Assembly (NCBI RefSeq): GCF_000158175.1
Contig: NZ_DS999411.1
Span: forward strand, 2,927,674-2,991,673
Reading direction: 5' to 3'
Origin: Luminiphilus syltensis NOR5-1B
Lineage (GTDB): Bacteria > Pseudomonadota > Gammaproteobacteria > Pseudomonadales > Halieaceae
Length of the DNA: 64,000 bases
How positions within the stretch are numbered: position 1 is the first letter of the stretch; the number at the start of each line of letters is the position of its first letter. Shown here one piece after another: positions 1-9,729 of this stretch. The notes under the pieces are model-generated. The model worked only from the letters and a program-made list of their open reading frames with translations, had not been told where the DNA came from and did no database searches. Position numbers and translations under genes: made by a program.

Positions 1-1469
1 TTATGTCTCGGTTCAACATGGCGCAAGTGCGCGGGCAAAATGCAAAACGCTTCGATCAGCGAAATGATCAGCGCGAGGGTAATCACAATCGACAGCTGTC
101 GTGTTATCTGAGCCTCGACGCCACTGAGAAAAAGCCAGGGTGAAAAAGCGACGATAGTGGTAAGCACCGCAAAAATAACGGGGCGACTCACCGCCAGGGT
201 ACCTATAACCGCCGCCTGTTCGCCGGGCATGCCGCTGTGCGCGTGGTGATGCACACTTTCGCCAACCACAATGGCGTCGTCAACGACGATGCCCAGAACG
301 AGCAAGAATGCAAAGGTCGAAATAACATTGAGTGACACGTCGTTGGCAGGAAGCAGTGCGAAGGTTCCAACAAACGCAATGCCAATACCTGCGGTCACCC
401 AGATCGCGACCTTGGGCCTGAGGGTTAAGATCAGCACCAAAAATACCAGCGCCAAACCCATCAGCGAAGAGCGTGTGATCAGCTCCATTCGCGAACTGTA
501 AATGTCGGCGGTATCAAACCAGAGCGACAGCTCCACCGAATCAGGTAAGGTTTTCTGACGCTCCGAGATCCACTCTTTGATAGTCTCGCTCGACTTCATG
601 ACCTGCATGTTGTCGAGTGCCCTTACATCCAGAACGATTCCCGGAGTACCATTAAAGCTCGCGTAAACCTCATCCTGCTGAAATCCATCGATGACCGTCG
701 CAATATCGCCGACTCTGATCACCGCGCCCTCAGGGTCCTGACGTACCACGATTTGCTCGAAGTCATCTTCATTGTCCGCCAGGTTAAGCGCTCGAAGCTG
801 GATATCGCCGGTTGGCGTTCTTACCGATCCCGACGATACATTGAGCGAACTATCGCGAATGGCATCGGCAACCTCACTGAACGTCAGGTCATAACTGCGC
901 ATGGCGCGTTCTGACAACTCAATGGTCACCTCCTCCGTGCGGCCACCCCACATTTCTACCTTAGAGGTATAGGGCAGTGCTGCGACTTCCTCGCGCAGAT
1001 CTTCCGCGAGTCGCGACAGGGCGCGCTCACCAATATCTCCGGATATCGAGATATAAATCATATCGTTGCGCCATTCGGTGCGCCTGACCCGGGGATTTTC
1101 GATGTCGCGGGGGAAGGAATTGATGGAATCAACCGCGCCCTTTACTTCGTTGACGAAGCCGTTGATATCGACGCCAGGGAGTGTTTCGACCTCGACATAG
1201 GCGCTGCCCTCGCTTGCCGTGGAATTAAATCGGTAAACCTGGCTGATATCCTCCAGTGATTCCTCAATGCGCTGCAGAACCTGTTGCTCCACCTCCTGAG
1301 GTGAGGCCCCTGGCCAGATTACATTGATCGATACCCGATCGGGCGCAATCGCGGGAAAGGCTTCCTTTTCGATATTGATAAGGCCGAGCACTCCCGATAG
1401 GAGAATGCCGAGCATGAGCAAATTGGCCGCGACCGGGTTACGTACCCACCAGGCAATCAATCCCTGCAT
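1..1469 (-). CDS. RND-family efflux permease, N-terminal part (runs off window start)
   Basis: Inner-membrane proton-driven efflux pump subunit of the AcrB/MMPL-like RND superfamily. The readable N-terminal 489 residues begin MQGLIAWWVRNPVAANLLM, the usual first transmembrane helix, followed by a periplasmic porter region with the GASPQEVEQQ motif. Near residues 392-403 is GIVVDDAIVVGE, the TM4 motif whose two adjacent acidic residues carry protons. The start at 1469 follows AAGGGG at good spacing. The gene lies 9 nt downstream of its membrane-fusion partner and is surely co-transcribed with it. The C-terminal half is outside the window. The substrate cannot be told from sequence. Confidence 0.9.
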   Translation of the reverse strand, partial: MQGLIAWWVRNPVAANLLMLGILLSGVLGLINIEKEAFPAIAPDRVSINVIWPGASPQEVEQQVLQRIEESLEDISQVYRFNSTASEGSAYVEVETLPGVDINGFVNEVKGAVDSINSFPRDIENPRVRRTEWRNDMIYISISGDIGERALSRLAEDLREEVAALPYTSKVEMWGGRTEEVTIELSERAMRSYDLTFSEVADAIRDSSLNVSSGSVRTPTGDIQLRALNLADNEDDFEQIVVRQDPEGAVIRVGDIATVIDGFQQDEVYASFNGTPGIVLDVRALDNMQVMKSSETIKEWISERQKTLPDSVELSLWFDTADIYSSRMELITRSSLMGLALVFLVLILTLRPKVAIWVTAGIGIAFVGTFALLPANDVSLNVISTFAFLLVLGIVVDDAIVVGESVHHHAHSGMPGEQAAVIGTLAVSRPVIFAVLTTIVAFSPWLFLSGVEAQITRQLSIVITLALIISLIEAFCILPAHLRHVEPRH

Positions 1470-1478
1470 AAAAGCCCC

Positions 1479-2684
1479 TTAACCCTTCTGTCCAAGGAAA
1501 CTCTCGTCTCCTACCGGCTGCTCCTCAGAGTCGCTAATCAACTCGAGCTTCATACCGGGAATCGCATTGCGGATGGCCGAGGTGACAATCATCTCTCCAG
1601 CCAATACCCCGTCCTCGAGTATCGCGCCCTCGCTATTAAGATAAACCACGGATGCATCACGTATCTCCAGTCGACCTTCCTTGTTCAGGACGTAAACCTG
1701 ATCTCCGGCACGCAAGCCTGCGGCGGGTATACGTATCGCATCCTCCACCATACGACCCGCGATGCGGGCATCAACAAAAAGGCCAATGGCCAGCGGCATA
1801 TCAGAGGCCGCGCCTCCTGCATCATAGGGTTTATCAACTTCGGCGGTGGCAAAAACAGTCCGTGTGGTCGGGTCGATAAACGCATCCAAACGTCTCACCC
1901 ATCCTGTCCAGTGGTGGGTCTCACCGGCGACCCTGGCACTGAAATCAACCGGGAATCCGTCTTCAGAATCCCCAGCGCTGAAACCAATGGGCACGCCCAG
2001 GGCGGCGAGCTGGCTATCGGTCATGGGTAATCGCACCTCCACCCGATCGGTGCCGAACGCGGTACCGACTCGCGTCCCGGCTGTCACAAATTGCCCGAGA
2101 TCAACTTCGGTACTGGCAATCCGCCCCGCGAAGGGGAGCGACAATCGGGTGCGCTCAAGGTTGGTTTGCGCCAGTGAAAGCGCTGCCTCCGCGGCCTTCA
2201 GGGAGGCGCGGGCCTGGGCAACCTGCGGCTTCTTCAGAGCCAGTGGACTGGGGTTGGATTGTCCAGCGAGTTGTTTGCGCGCCACGTCGGCATCCGCCAG
2301 CGCCTGCTCCAACTCGACCTGAGCCCCGGCAAGGCGGGCCTTGGCCTCATCGAGAGCGAGGACAAAGTCGGTGTCCTCAATACTCAGCAAAGGCTCTTCC
2401 GGGAGGAACCGGCCGCCCTCGATAAATTCCGGCGAGACCGAGACAACACGCCCGCTTACCTGCGCAACCAGTTCCGCCGAAAAACGTGGACGAACGTTAC
2501 CTTGAGTTTCGACCGTAAGCTGCGCGACTTCAGCCACCGCGGGGGTGACAAAGACCGCGGTTCCCCTAAGCTCGGCGCCCTTCTCCTCCGGAACTGGCTT
2601 TGTCGCCTGCAATGCCAGGTAAATACCAGCGCCTGCGCACAACACCAAACCGGGTAGTGCCAGTCGTTTTAAAAGGTTGGTCAT
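1479..2684 (-). CDS. RND efflux membrane-fusion (periplasmic adaptor) protein
   Basis: Periplasmic adaptor (HlyD/AcrA type, about 402 aa) linking the RND permease downstream to an outer-membrane channel. The protein opens with a hydrophobic anchor (MTNLLKRLALPGLVLCAGAG). A biotinyl-lipoyl-like half motif (VAQVSGRVVSV), a long alanine-rich coiled hairpin (about residues 110-185), the second lipoyl half (LPFAGRIASTEVDLGQ) and a beta-barrel region follow. I place the start at 2684 because GGGGAG precedes it by 6 nt. A reading-frame extension to 2714 lacks such a site. No outer-membrane factor gene is visible nearby. Confidence 0.9.
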   Translation of the reverse strand: MTNLLKRLALPGLVLCAGAGIYLALQATKPVPEEKGAELRGTAVFVTPAVAEVAQLTVETQGNVRPRFSAELVAQVSGRVVSVSPEFIEGGRFLPEEPLLSIEDTDFVLALDEAKARLAGAQVELEQALADADVARKQLAGQSNPSPLALKKPQVAQARASLKAAEAALSLAQTNLERTRLSLPFAGRIASTEVDLGQFVTAGTRVGTAFGTDRVEVRLPMTDSQLAALGVPIGFSAGDSEDGFPVDFSARVAGETHHWTGWVRRLDAFIDPTTRTVFATAEVDKPYDAGGAASDMPLAIGLFVDARIAGRMVEDAIRIPAAGLRAGDQVYVLNKEGRLEIRDASVVYLNSEGAILEDGVLAGEMIVTSAIRNAIPGMKLELISDSEEQPVGDESFLGQKG

Positions 2685-2858
2685 TACTACTCCCCGTTTC
2701 AACACCAAAACCACTGGGCCTTCTGGCCAAACCCTCCCGCGGCGGGCTTCGGTATTTTTAAGTGCGGTAGAATATCAGGGAATCCTTGATTCAGGGCGGG
2801 GCGGCGAACAATTACCGACGGCGCGTCGCGGCAAACCCCAGAAACTACGGAGCACAGT

Positions 2859-4073
2859 GTGGCCGCTAATCAGCAGAGAAAATTCGATATCGTCCTGTTT
2901 GGGGCCACCGGCTTTACCGGGGGGCTTGTCGCTGAGTACTTGAGTCATCAGGACGAGACGGTGAGCTGGGCTATCGCCGGTCGCTCCAAAGAAAAGCTGG
3001 AAACCGTGCGCAACGCGCTGGGGCTTAAGGATTTACCCCTGATTGTCGCCGACAGTGGCGATCCATCGGCGATGCGCGAGCTCGCTGACAGCACCCGGGT
3101 CATTTGCACCACGGTAGGGCCCTATGCCCTGTATGGCAGTGAACTGGTCAAAGCCTGCGCCGAAATGGGGACCCATTACTGCGACTTGTGCGGCGAGGTA
3201 CCCTGGATGGCACAGCTATTCGCGCCGCTAAATGCTGCGGCACAGCAGTCCGGCGCCAGAATTGTTCACTGTTGCGGTTTCGATTCCATTCCCTCCGATC
3301 TGTCAGTCATGGTTGCCCAGCAGACAATGTACGAAAGACACGGCGTCCACGCCCGCGCGATAAGGGGGCGCATGGGACGCTCGAAAGGGACCGCCAGTGG
3401 CGGTACCGTAGCCAGCATGATGAACGTAATGGACCAGGCAAAAACAGATACCAGCGCCAGAAAAGCGGTCCGCGACCCGTACTCGCTTTACCCGCCAGGC
3501 GCCAAACCGGGACCCGATCGCAGCGACCAAATGACGCCGCGTTGGGATGACAAATTTGACAGTTGGACCGGACCGTTCGTCATGGCCATGATCAATGCTC
3601 GTATCGTCCGTCGTTCCAACGCTCTGGCGGGTTTTCCCTACGGCGAGGATTTTCAGTACGACGAAGCTCAGCTGTGTAAAACCCGAGGCCGGGCGGTGAT
3701 TCTTGCCAGCGCTCTCGGGGCCTTTTTTGCTGCCGCCAGTTTCAAACCAGCGCGCGGGCTTCTCGAGCGGTTTCTCCCCGCACCGGGTGAAGGGCCTGGG
3801 CCGAAAGCGCGCGAAACGGGCTTTTTCGAGTTCTTCGCCCATGCGCAACATCCGGAAGATCCCGAAAAAGACGTTCGCATTAAGGTGTTCGGGAAACGTG
3901 ATCCGGGCTACGGTGCCACATCCAGAATGTTGGCGCAGGCGGCACTTTGCCTCGCCAACGACGAAAGCCCGGTAGGTGGTGGTGTATGGACACCGGCTAC
4001 AGCACTGGGGAATAACTTTGTTCGTCGCCTCGCTGGCGTCAACGTTACCTTTGAGGCGGTCGATCTCGCCTGA
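2859..4073 (+). CDS. saccharopine dehydrogenase-like / trans-acting enoyl reductase-family oxidoreductase
   Basis: A 404-aa NAD(P)-binding protein with an N-terminal Rossmann signature (VLFGATGFTGGLVAEYL, residues about 12-28). The rest follows the plan of saccharopine dehydrogenase-like or mycobacterial-type trans-acting enoyl reductases, including CGFDSIPSDL near residue 145 and SGGTVASMMN near 190. Members act on lipid or polyketide intermediates or have unknown substrates, so the reaction is not assigned. The start is GTG at 2859. It is transcribed alone, divergent from the efflux operon. Family assignment is firm; function is not. Confidence 0.8.
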   Translation: MAANQQRKFDIVLFGATGFTGGLVAEYLSHQDETVSWAIAGRSKEKLETVRNALGLKDLPLIVADSGDPSAMRELADSTRVICTTVGPYALYGSELVKACAEMGTHYCDLCGEVPWMAQLFAPLNAAAQQSGARIVHCCGFDSIPSDLSVMVAQQTMYERHGVHARAIRGRMGRSKGTASGGTVASMMNVMDQAKTDTSARKAVRDPYSLYPPGAKPGPDRSDQMTPRWDDKFDSWTGPFVMAMINARIVRRSNALAGFPYGEDFQYDEAQLCKTRGRAVILASALGAFFAAASFKPARGLLERFLPAPGEGPGPKARETGFFEFFAHAQHPEDPEKDVRIKVFGKRDPGYGATSRMLAQAALCLANDESPVGGGVWTPATALGNNFVRRLAGVNVTFEAVDLA

Positions 4074-4113
4074 GACAGATCACTGCACCAGGCGAAAGGC
4101 GTGCCCGGGACCC

Positions 4114-4686
4114 TCAGTTCAGGGGTTCGTAATTGAATTTCTGACCACCAATAGAAGCCTCGAACATCAGGCCACCCTTGGCAATCGTAAACACCGCCAT
4201 ACCCTTTCGGTAACCCGCGTGTCCCAATTTCGCATCGTTCTTGCCGCCAGAGAGCGAAGATGCCGCACCACCACCTGTGGTTGCTTCGGCCGACGCGCCG
4301 GCCGTCAGAGCGACGGCGTTGGCCTGCGCACCAAACTCGAAATTACCTGAGGTAAATGCTGTAAATGCACTGTTATTCTCAAAAAATATAATCTGACTGA
4401 ACGCCTGCCCGCCCGCTTGAAAACCGATTGAGACCTGGCCGACGTCGGCGGAGCCCACCATTACCCCCTGCCGGAACACGCGACCCTCTCCGTAGGCGCC
4501 ACCGATACCAAAACCGCCCTTGGCGATAGTCGGAAAAACCGCATAACCGAATGCCGTATTCACGTATTCACGGGCGCCGGCTTTTGCAAAGCGCTCGACG
4601 ATCTCCTCGTAAGACTCCTCGGCCATCGAGGGTATGGCCAACAGTACGAGACTGGTGACACACAAAGAGCGAAGTATTGATTTCAT
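4114..4686 (-). CDS. SYLF (Ysc84/DUF500) domain protein, exported
   Basis: A 190-aa protein with a Sec signal peptide (MKSILRSLCVTSLVLLAIPS, likely cut after SMA at about residue 23). It then matches the SYLF lipid-binding domain: YAVFPTIAKGGFGIGGAYGEG, GQVSIGFQAGGQAFS, and the end KGGLMFEASIGGQ. Bacterial SYLF proteins are predicted envelope proteins that may bind phosphoinositide-like lipids, but their role is poorly known. It is convergent with the upstream oxidoreductase (40 nt between stops). Nothing suggests a link with photosynthesis. Confidence 0.85.
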   Translation of the reverse strand: MKSILRSLCVTSLVLLAIPSMAEESYEEIVERFAKAGAREYVNTAFGYAVFPTIAKGGFGIGGAYGEGRVFRQGVMVGSADVGQVSIGFQAGGQAFSQIIFFENNSAFTAFTSGNFEFGAQANAVALTAGASAEATTGGGAASSLSGGKNDAKLGHAGYRKGMAVFTIAKGGLMFEASIGGQKFNYEPLN

Positions 4687-4821
4687 CGTATTTCCTTTTT
4701 CGATGGTTTTGCGCGGTAGCGCCTATGATTGATACAAAGACTGGGGGGTTTGACAGCGTTTTTTCCGTTAGTTCACCCCCCAGGGACGCGCGAATACTAC
4801 ATCAACGAACCCGGTTGGACA

Positions 4822-5544
4822 TCACCAGGGAATGGGCTTTCCCGCCCAGTCGAGAAATTTCAGGTCGGCTGACGGCGCCGTGGCATCCAACTCCTCCAGC
4901 AGTCGCTGCGCCACGAAATCAGGCTCGAAAAGCTTCTCGCTGGCAACACTGCCCTGAAAAGGCTTGGACAAACCCGTATCGACCGTACCCGGGTGGAAGG
5001 CGATGATGGCCGCCTGCTTATTGCCGCGATACAGTTCAATGGCGGCGCTCCGCAACATCATATTGAGCGCGGCCTTGCTGGCCCGATAGCTGTACCACCC
5101 GCCGAGATTGTTATCGCCAATGCTGCCCACTCGAGCCGAAAAGGCCACCACGCGGGGGTGCGGCGCCTTTTTCAAGTGCGGCGCAAAAGCGGCCAACCAC
5201 TGCATAGGAAGCACCGCATTGACCGCCAATACCTTTGACATGACCCCCGCCTCGAGTTCCCGCATCGATCGCTCAGGGCGAAAATCCTCGCCATGCAGGA
5301 CACCATTGCAGATAATCAGACGCTGCAGAAAACCCGGAGCCGCCATAATGGAGCTTACGACGCTGGCGATCTGTTCCGGAGAATTATCGCAGACATGGTG
5401 AACCCCCTCTGCCACCGGAGCCCGATCGCGACGGGACACCGTATGTACCCGGTCTCCACGCTGACGGGAACGCTCGGCAATCGCTGCCGCTATCGCACTG
5501 CTGGCGCCGACGATAACGACTTTGGGGGGATCAGCTTGTGTCAT
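4822..5544 (-). CDS. short-chain dehydrogenase/reductase
   Basis: A 240-aa SDR. The N-terminus carries a variant cofactor motif (VVIVGASSAIAAAIAER, in place of TGxxxGIG). The catalytic tetrad region is readable as NG (ICNGVL), SARVGSIGDN and YSYRASKAAL (the YxxxK pair). This is the C-factor/YciK-like branch of the SDR family, in which the cofactor glycine motif is often relaxed. It probably reduces a small carbonyl with NAD(P)H; the substrate is unknown. It stands alone, divergent from the MFS gene. Confidence 0.85.
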   Translation of the reverse strand: MTQADPPKVVIVGASSAIAAAIAERSRQRGDRVHTVSRRDRAPVAEGVHHVCDNSPEQIASVVSSIMAAPGFLQRLIICNGVLHGEDFRPERSMRELEAGVMSKVLAVNAVLPMQWLAAFAPHLKKAPHPRVVAFSARVGSIGDNNLGGWYSYRASKAALNMMLRSAAIELYRGNKQAAIIAFHPGTVDTGLSKPFQGSVASEKLFEPDFVAQRLLEELDATAPSADLKFLDWAGKPIPW

Positions 5545-5683
5545 CTAACAGTCTCCTTAACAGGCGCAGTGCCATCGACGCTCTTCCGGTAACATCCACA
5601 AAGGCAACAAATAGTGACGTTTTCTCCTTTTCGAAAAAAGCGCGCGCTGCCACACTCCGCGGTTTAGCCCACTGGCGATCCCG

Positions 5684-7033
5684 ATGACTGAATTTCGCTC
5701 TCTGTTCGCACTGCTGCTCTCGACGGCCCTGCTGGTAACCGGTCACGGGCTCCACTACACACTACTGCCCCTCAGGGCGGCAGAAAATGGCTTCAGCGCC
5801 ACACAAATCGGATTGACGGGTTCGGTGTATTTTGCAGGCTTTATGACCGGTTGTTTTATCAATCCGCATATTATCGCCCGGGTCGGTCATATACGGTGTT
5901 TTGCGGCCCTGGTCGCGCTGTTCCTGGCCTCAATGCTGCTGCTCGATGTCTTTACCCAGTGGTGGCTATGGCTGGTGCTGCGCTTCGTTATTGGCGTGAT
6001 GATGTGTGGCGCCTACACCGTGATTGAAAGCTGGCTCACCGACCAGACGCCGATGAGCGCAAGGGGTCGGGTGCTCGCTATTTATACCTTCCTGGCACTT
6101 TCGGCGATGGTCGCCGGACAGTTACTCGTCAACCTGGCACCGATCAGTTCCTCAACGCCCTTCATCATCCTCGGTATTATCCTCGCGCTGTCAATCGTCC
6201 CCGTGAGCCTGACGCGGTCTCTCGCCCCCGCACCGATTTCGAGAACCCGACTAAGCTTTATGCTGCTCTATCGCCGTTCCCGTACCGCGTTTGCCGGGGG
6301 ACTGGTTTCGGGTCTGGTCATGGGAAGTTTCTGGAGTCTCGGCGCCGTTTATGCGCTGAACATGTCGGGCGAGTCATCCTTTGCCCCGCTATTCATTACG
6401 GCCTGTGTTGCAGGGGGCGCGCTGGGACAATACCCGATCGGTGTTTTCTCCGATCGTATTGATCGCCGCTACATACTGGCGGCGCTGTGTCTGCTCACAG
6501 CGGCTTCGAGTCTCCTGCTGGCGTTCCAGGATTCGAAGTTCTGGTTGATTGCCTTTGCCGGTTGTTTTGGAGCGAGCGCCAACGCGTTATACCCCCTTTC
6601 CCTGGCGAAAGCATCGGATAATTCCGAACGGGATGAGTTTGTACTGATTGGTTCTTCCGTGCTGCTGCTGCATGCATTGGGCGCCGCTCTGGCCCCCTTG
6701 GCGGTTGGTCCCCTGATGAATCAATTCGGTCCACAGGCGCTGTTTTCAAGCTTGAGCATCCTCAGTGTACTGTTTGGACTGTATATTGTTCTGCAGCCGA
6801 GGTCTGAAACCGCGGTCGCGGCAGCGGTCCAGGGATCATTTATCGCGGTCGGTGTAGAAACGGTTCCCGCGAGCTTCGAGATCGATCCGCGTAGCACCGA
6901 AGACATGTCCCACCCCATCGAAGCCGCGCATGAGCCGCTCTCGACTTACGATGCCGCAGAAGTGGCTGAGGAGAATGTCGACGTTAGTGCACCCGAGATT
7001 GCAGAAAGAGCCAGGGAAACCGATTTTCGATAA
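5684..7033 (+). CDS. MFS transporter, YcaD-like
   Basis: A 449-aa major facilitator with about 12 hydrophobic segments. TM1 begins at residue 5 (SLFALLLSTALLVTGHGLHY), and the loop 2-3 region reads YFAGFMTGCFINP. In the second half GALGQYPIGVFSDRIDRRYI is the repeat of the MFS motif A. The protein resembles the YcaD / UMF1-like drug-transporter group. The last 65 residues after TM12 are hydrophilic and acidic (AEEVAEEN-like composition) and unusual in length for the family. The gene precedes an NADP-linked dehydrogenase by 44 nt and may be in one transcript with it. Confidence 0.85.
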   Translation: MTEFRSLFALLLSTALLVTGHGLHYTLLPLRAAENGFSATQIGLTGSVYFAGFMTGCFINPHIIARVGHIRCFAALVALFLASMLLLDVFTQWWLWLVLRFVIGVMMCGAYTVIESWLTDQTPMSARGRVLAIYTFLALSAMVAGQLLVNLAPISSSTPFIILGIILALSIVPVSLTRSLAPAPISRTRLSFMLLYRRSRTAFAGGLVSGLVMGSFWSLGAVYALNMSGESSFAPLFITACVAGGALGQYPIGVFSDRIDRRYILAALCLLTAASSLLLAFQDSKFWLIAFAGCFGASANALYPLSLAKASDNSERDEFVLIGSSVLLLHALGAALAPLAVGPLMNQFGPQALFSSLSILSVLFGLYIVLQPRSETAVAAAVQGSFIAVGVETVPASFEIDPRSTEDMSHPIEAAHEPLSTYDAAEVAEENVDVSAPEIAERARETDFR

Positions 7034-7077
7034 CCCCCATAACTGTCGGCGCAGGCAGGAATAGGAGTACTCCAGTA

Positions 7078-7995
7078 GTGACACGTTCTTCATCAGGCAC
7101 CTCCAGTGCTGCATTTATTGGTCTTGGGGTCATGGGCGCTCCCATGGCGGGTCACCTTCAAAACGGCGGTGTTGCTACCCGGGTATTCAATCGAACCGCC
7201 GACAAGGCAAGGCGGTGGTCTGAGCGCCACGGAGGTAGTACCGCAGGGACTCCGGAAGCAGCGGTGGTCGGTGCGGATTTTATTTTTCTTTGTGTCGGCA
7301 ACGATGACGATGTGCGTAGTGTGATGTACGGAGAGCATGGGGTACTCGCAGGTGCAAAGTCGGGTGCGACCGTTATCGATCACACCACAGCCTCTGCCGA
7401 GCTTGCGCGGGAACTGGCCAACGCCTGTGCACAACAGGGGGTGGAGTTCATGGATGCGCCGGTCTCGGGAGGTGAAGCCGGTGCGGTTAATGGTCAGCTT
7501 ACTGTCATGTGCGGCGGGGATACGGCCGTCTATGAGCGGACAGAACCCGTCATGGCCCATTACGCCAAATCGATGCGACTAATGGGTGCAGCGGGTGCGG
7601 GCCAGCTCACCAAGATGGTCAACCAGATCTGCATCGCCGGCGTTTTGCAGGGTTTAAGCGAAGGCCTGCATTTCGCGGAGGCCGCAGGTTTAGACATCGA
7701 GCAGGTGGTCGCTGCGATTTCCCAGGGCGCCGCACAGTCCTGGCAGATGGACAATCGCCATCGCACCATGGCCGCGGGCAAGTTCGATTTTGGTTTCGCG
7801 GTCGACTGGATGCGTAAGGACCTCGATATTGCGTTGAAAACCGCACGAGAGATCAACGCGACCTTGCCGTTAACCGCGCTGGTCGATCAATTTTATGCCG
7901 ACATACAGGGGAACGGCGGCGGACGCCTCGATACGTCGAGCCTGATCACACGGCTGCGCAAGCCGGATACGTCCGGGGATAAACAATCTCAATGA
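7078..7995 (+). CDS. 3-hydroxyisobutyrate dehydrogenase-family oxidoreductase
   Basis: A 305-aa beta-hydroxyacid dehydrogenase. The start is GTG at 7078 with GGAG upstream. Signature features: Rossmann AAFIGLGVMGAPMAGHL (residues 11-27), substrate-binding DAPVSGGEAGA (about 125-135) and catalytic-lysine region GAGQLTKMVNQ (about 176-186). Family members reduce or oxidise short 3-hydroxy acids (3-hydroxyisobutyrate, tartronate semialdehyde, glyoxylate). The substrate is not resolved. The gene overlaps the next gene by 4 nt (ATGA), so they are translationally coupled. Confidence 0.9.
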   Translation: MTRSSSGTSSAAFIGLGVMGAPMAGHLQNGGVATRVFNRTADKARRWSERHGGSTAGTPEAAVVGADFIFLCVGNDDDVRSVMYGEHGVLAGAKSGATVIDHTTASAELARELANACAQQGVEFMDAPVSGGEAGAVNGQLTVMCGGDTAVYERTEPVMAHYAKSMRLMGAAGAGQLTKMVNQICIAGVLQGLSEGLHFAEAAGLDIEQVVAAISQGAAQSWQMDNRHRTMAAGKFDFGFAVDWMRKDLDIALKTAREINATLPLTALVDQFYADIQGNGGGRLDTSSLITRLRKPDTSGDKQSQ

Positions 7996-8474
7996 GCATC
8001 AGCGAGGAAGAGCCCTTCTGGAGCACGAAGGGCCTCGATGAACTCTCGACTGCGGAGTGGGAATCCCTGTGCGACGGCTGCGCCAAGTGCTGCCTGCACA
8101 AGCTCGAGGACGAGGACAGCCGCGTCGTGCATTACACCCGGGTCGCCTGTCGCCTGCTGGATATCGAACGAGGTCGCTGTACCGATTACGCTGACCGCAC
8201 CAGGCAGGTCAGCGATTGCGTTAACCTGCGTGAACTCGACTTCGCGTTGTTTGTTTGGCTACCTGAAACCTGTGCCTATCGGCGCGTGCATGAGGGAAGG
8301 CCCCTTCCCGACTGGCACCCGCTGATCAGCGGCGACTCCAGCGGGGCTCAAGCGCAGCTGGACTCGGTCCGAAACCTTGCCATTCCCGAGTCGGCGGCTG
8401 ATCTCGACAATCTGGAAGAGGAGATCATCCAGTGGATATCTCCCGCGGGGCAAAAAGCCGACCCCCAGGCGTAG
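7992..8474 (+). CDS. YcgN-type cysteine-cluster protein (UPF0260)
   Basis: A 160-aa protein with the zinc/iron-chelating-type cysteine cluster of the YcgN/UPF0260 family: WESLCDGCAKCCLHKL near residues 24-39, then VACRLLDIERGRC, DRTRQVSDCVNL and LPETCAYR. These cysteines probably bind a metal; the family has no established biochemical role. It overlaps the preceding dehydrogenase by 4 nt and ends back-to-back with the ferredoxin gene, with no bases between the two stop codons. Confidence 0.9.
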   Translation: MSISEEEPFWSTKGLDELSTAEWESLCDGCAKCCLHKLEDEDSRVVHYTRVACRLLDIERGRCTDYADRTRQVSDCVNLRELDFALFVWLPETCAYRRVHEGRPLPDWHPLISGDSSGAQAQLDSVRNLAIPESAADLDNLEEEIIQWISPAGQKADPQA

Positions 8475-8795
8475 TCAGTATTGCGCTTCCGGGACGTTAA
8501 CGACCATTCCATCCATCGCGTCCGTAATCGTGATCTGGCAGGCGAGACGACTGTTGTCGTTGGGTTCGAGCGCGCACTCAATCATCGACTTTTCCATATC
8601 GTTGGGCTCACCCGCAACCGCGGTCCAGGCGTCATCGATATAGCAGTGGCAGGTCGCACACGCGCAGGAGCCACCACATTCAGCGACAATGCCATCGACA
8701 CCGTTGTTGATCGCGGCGAGCATTACACTGCTGCCAACCTCGCCCTCTGCTTCGATCTCAGATCCGTCGGCATTGATAAACTTGATTGTCGGCAT
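8475..8795 (-). CDS. 2Fe-2S ferredoxin, adrenodoxin/putidaredoxin type
   Basis: A 106-aa [2Fe-2S] ferredoxin. Cysteines C40, C46, C49 and C86 give the vertebrate/bacterial P450-type spacing CX5CX2C...C, with extra cysteines C44, C51 and C74. The fold markers AGEPNDMEKSMI and RLACQITITDAMDG are typical of redoxins serving class-I P450s or Isc assembly. A cytochrome P450 gene lies 6 kb downstream (14502-15881), so this is a plausible electron donor for it. No ferredoxin reductase is seen in the window. Reading start at 8795. Confidence 0.9.
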   Translation of the reverse strand: MPTIKFINADGSEIEAEGEVGSSVMLAAINNGVDGIVAECGGSCACATCHCYIDDAWTAVAGEPNDMEKSMIECALEPNDNSRLACQITITDAMDGMVVNVPEAQY

Positions 8796-8955
8796 GGCAA
8801 AGAGTTCCTGATTCCGTTTAATGAAAGATTAGTGGGTCGCCGTATGGTTGCACGACGGTGGTTATTTACTCTGATTATCCCGCATTGGACCACCGCAGCG
8901 GGGGGGTCAACCACCCGCTGTCGAGGAGCCGAGAGGCCTCCAGTCGCAGCCGGCG

Positions 8956-9729
8956 TTAACGTGGCTGCATTCTAATACCACCATCCATACGAATGCACTC
9001 GCCATTGATGTAATCGTTGTCAATGATTGACGCCACCAACTTGCCGATTTCCTCGGGCTTGCCCAGTCGCTTGGGATAAAGCACTGACTTTTCGAGTGCT
9101 TCGACATACTCCGGGCTCAAGGTAGAAAACAATGGCGTATTGATCAGGCCCGGCGCTATGGCATTGACGCGAATGCCCAGGGGTTGCAGATCCCGGGCAA
9201 TCGGCAGGGTCATTCCGACGATACCGCCTTTTGACGCCGAGTATGCCGCCTGTCCCACCTGCCCCTCGAAGGCGGCAACCGAGGCCGTATTGATAATAAC
9301 GCCACGACCTCCATCGTCATTGAAGGGCTCATTGTCAGCCATGATCTCAGCGCAGAGCCGCAATACATTGAACGTTCCCGTCAAGTTGACCGCGATCACT
9401 TTTTCCCACCCCGCCAACGGGAAGGCGCCATCCCGACCGACGGTTTTAGACGCCACACTGATCCCGGCACAGTTTACACAGACATGGATCCCGCCAAACT
9501 TCGCGACTCCTTGTGCCAACCCCTCCTTCACCGAGTCTTCATCAACCACATTGACCGGCAGGGCCAGGCAGTTATCGGCACCCAACTCGTCAATCATGGC
9601 CTGACCCGCTTTCTCGTTCAGGTCAAAAATAATCAGCCGACCACCATCAGCCGCGATTCTGCGTGCGATCGCCTGACCAATACCGGAGGCGCCCCCGGTC
9701 ACGACTGCCGTCTTTCCCTTAACGTCCAT
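8956..9729 (-). CDS. SDR oxidoreductase, 3-hydroxyacyl-CoA dehydrogenase type-2 like
   Basis: About 257 aa, classical SDR of the HSD10/17-beta-HSD10-like group. It has the cofactor motif TGGASGIG (residues about 10-17), NCAGIS, a catalytic serine in NTASVAAFEGQVGQ, and YSASKGGIVGM with the Tyr-Lys pair. These enzymes oxidise short-chain 3-hydroxyacyl-CoAs or hydroxysteroids with NAD. I choose ATG at 9729, preceded by GGTGA, rather than an in-frame start at 9771, because the cofactor motif then sits at the usual distance from the N-terminus. Confidence 0.85.
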   Translation of the reverse strand: MDVKGKTAVVTGGASGIGQAIARRIAADGGRLIIFDLNEKAGQAMIDELGADNCLALPVNVVDEDSVKEGLAQGVAKFGGIHVCVNCAGISVASKTVGRDGAFPLAGWEKVIAVNLTGTFNVLRLCAEIMADNEPFNDDGGRGVIINTASVAAFEGQVGQAAYSASKGGIVGMTLPIARDLQPLGIRVNAIAPGLINTPLFSTLSPEYVEALEKSVLYPKRLGKPEEIGKLVASIIDNDYINGECIRMDGGIRMQPR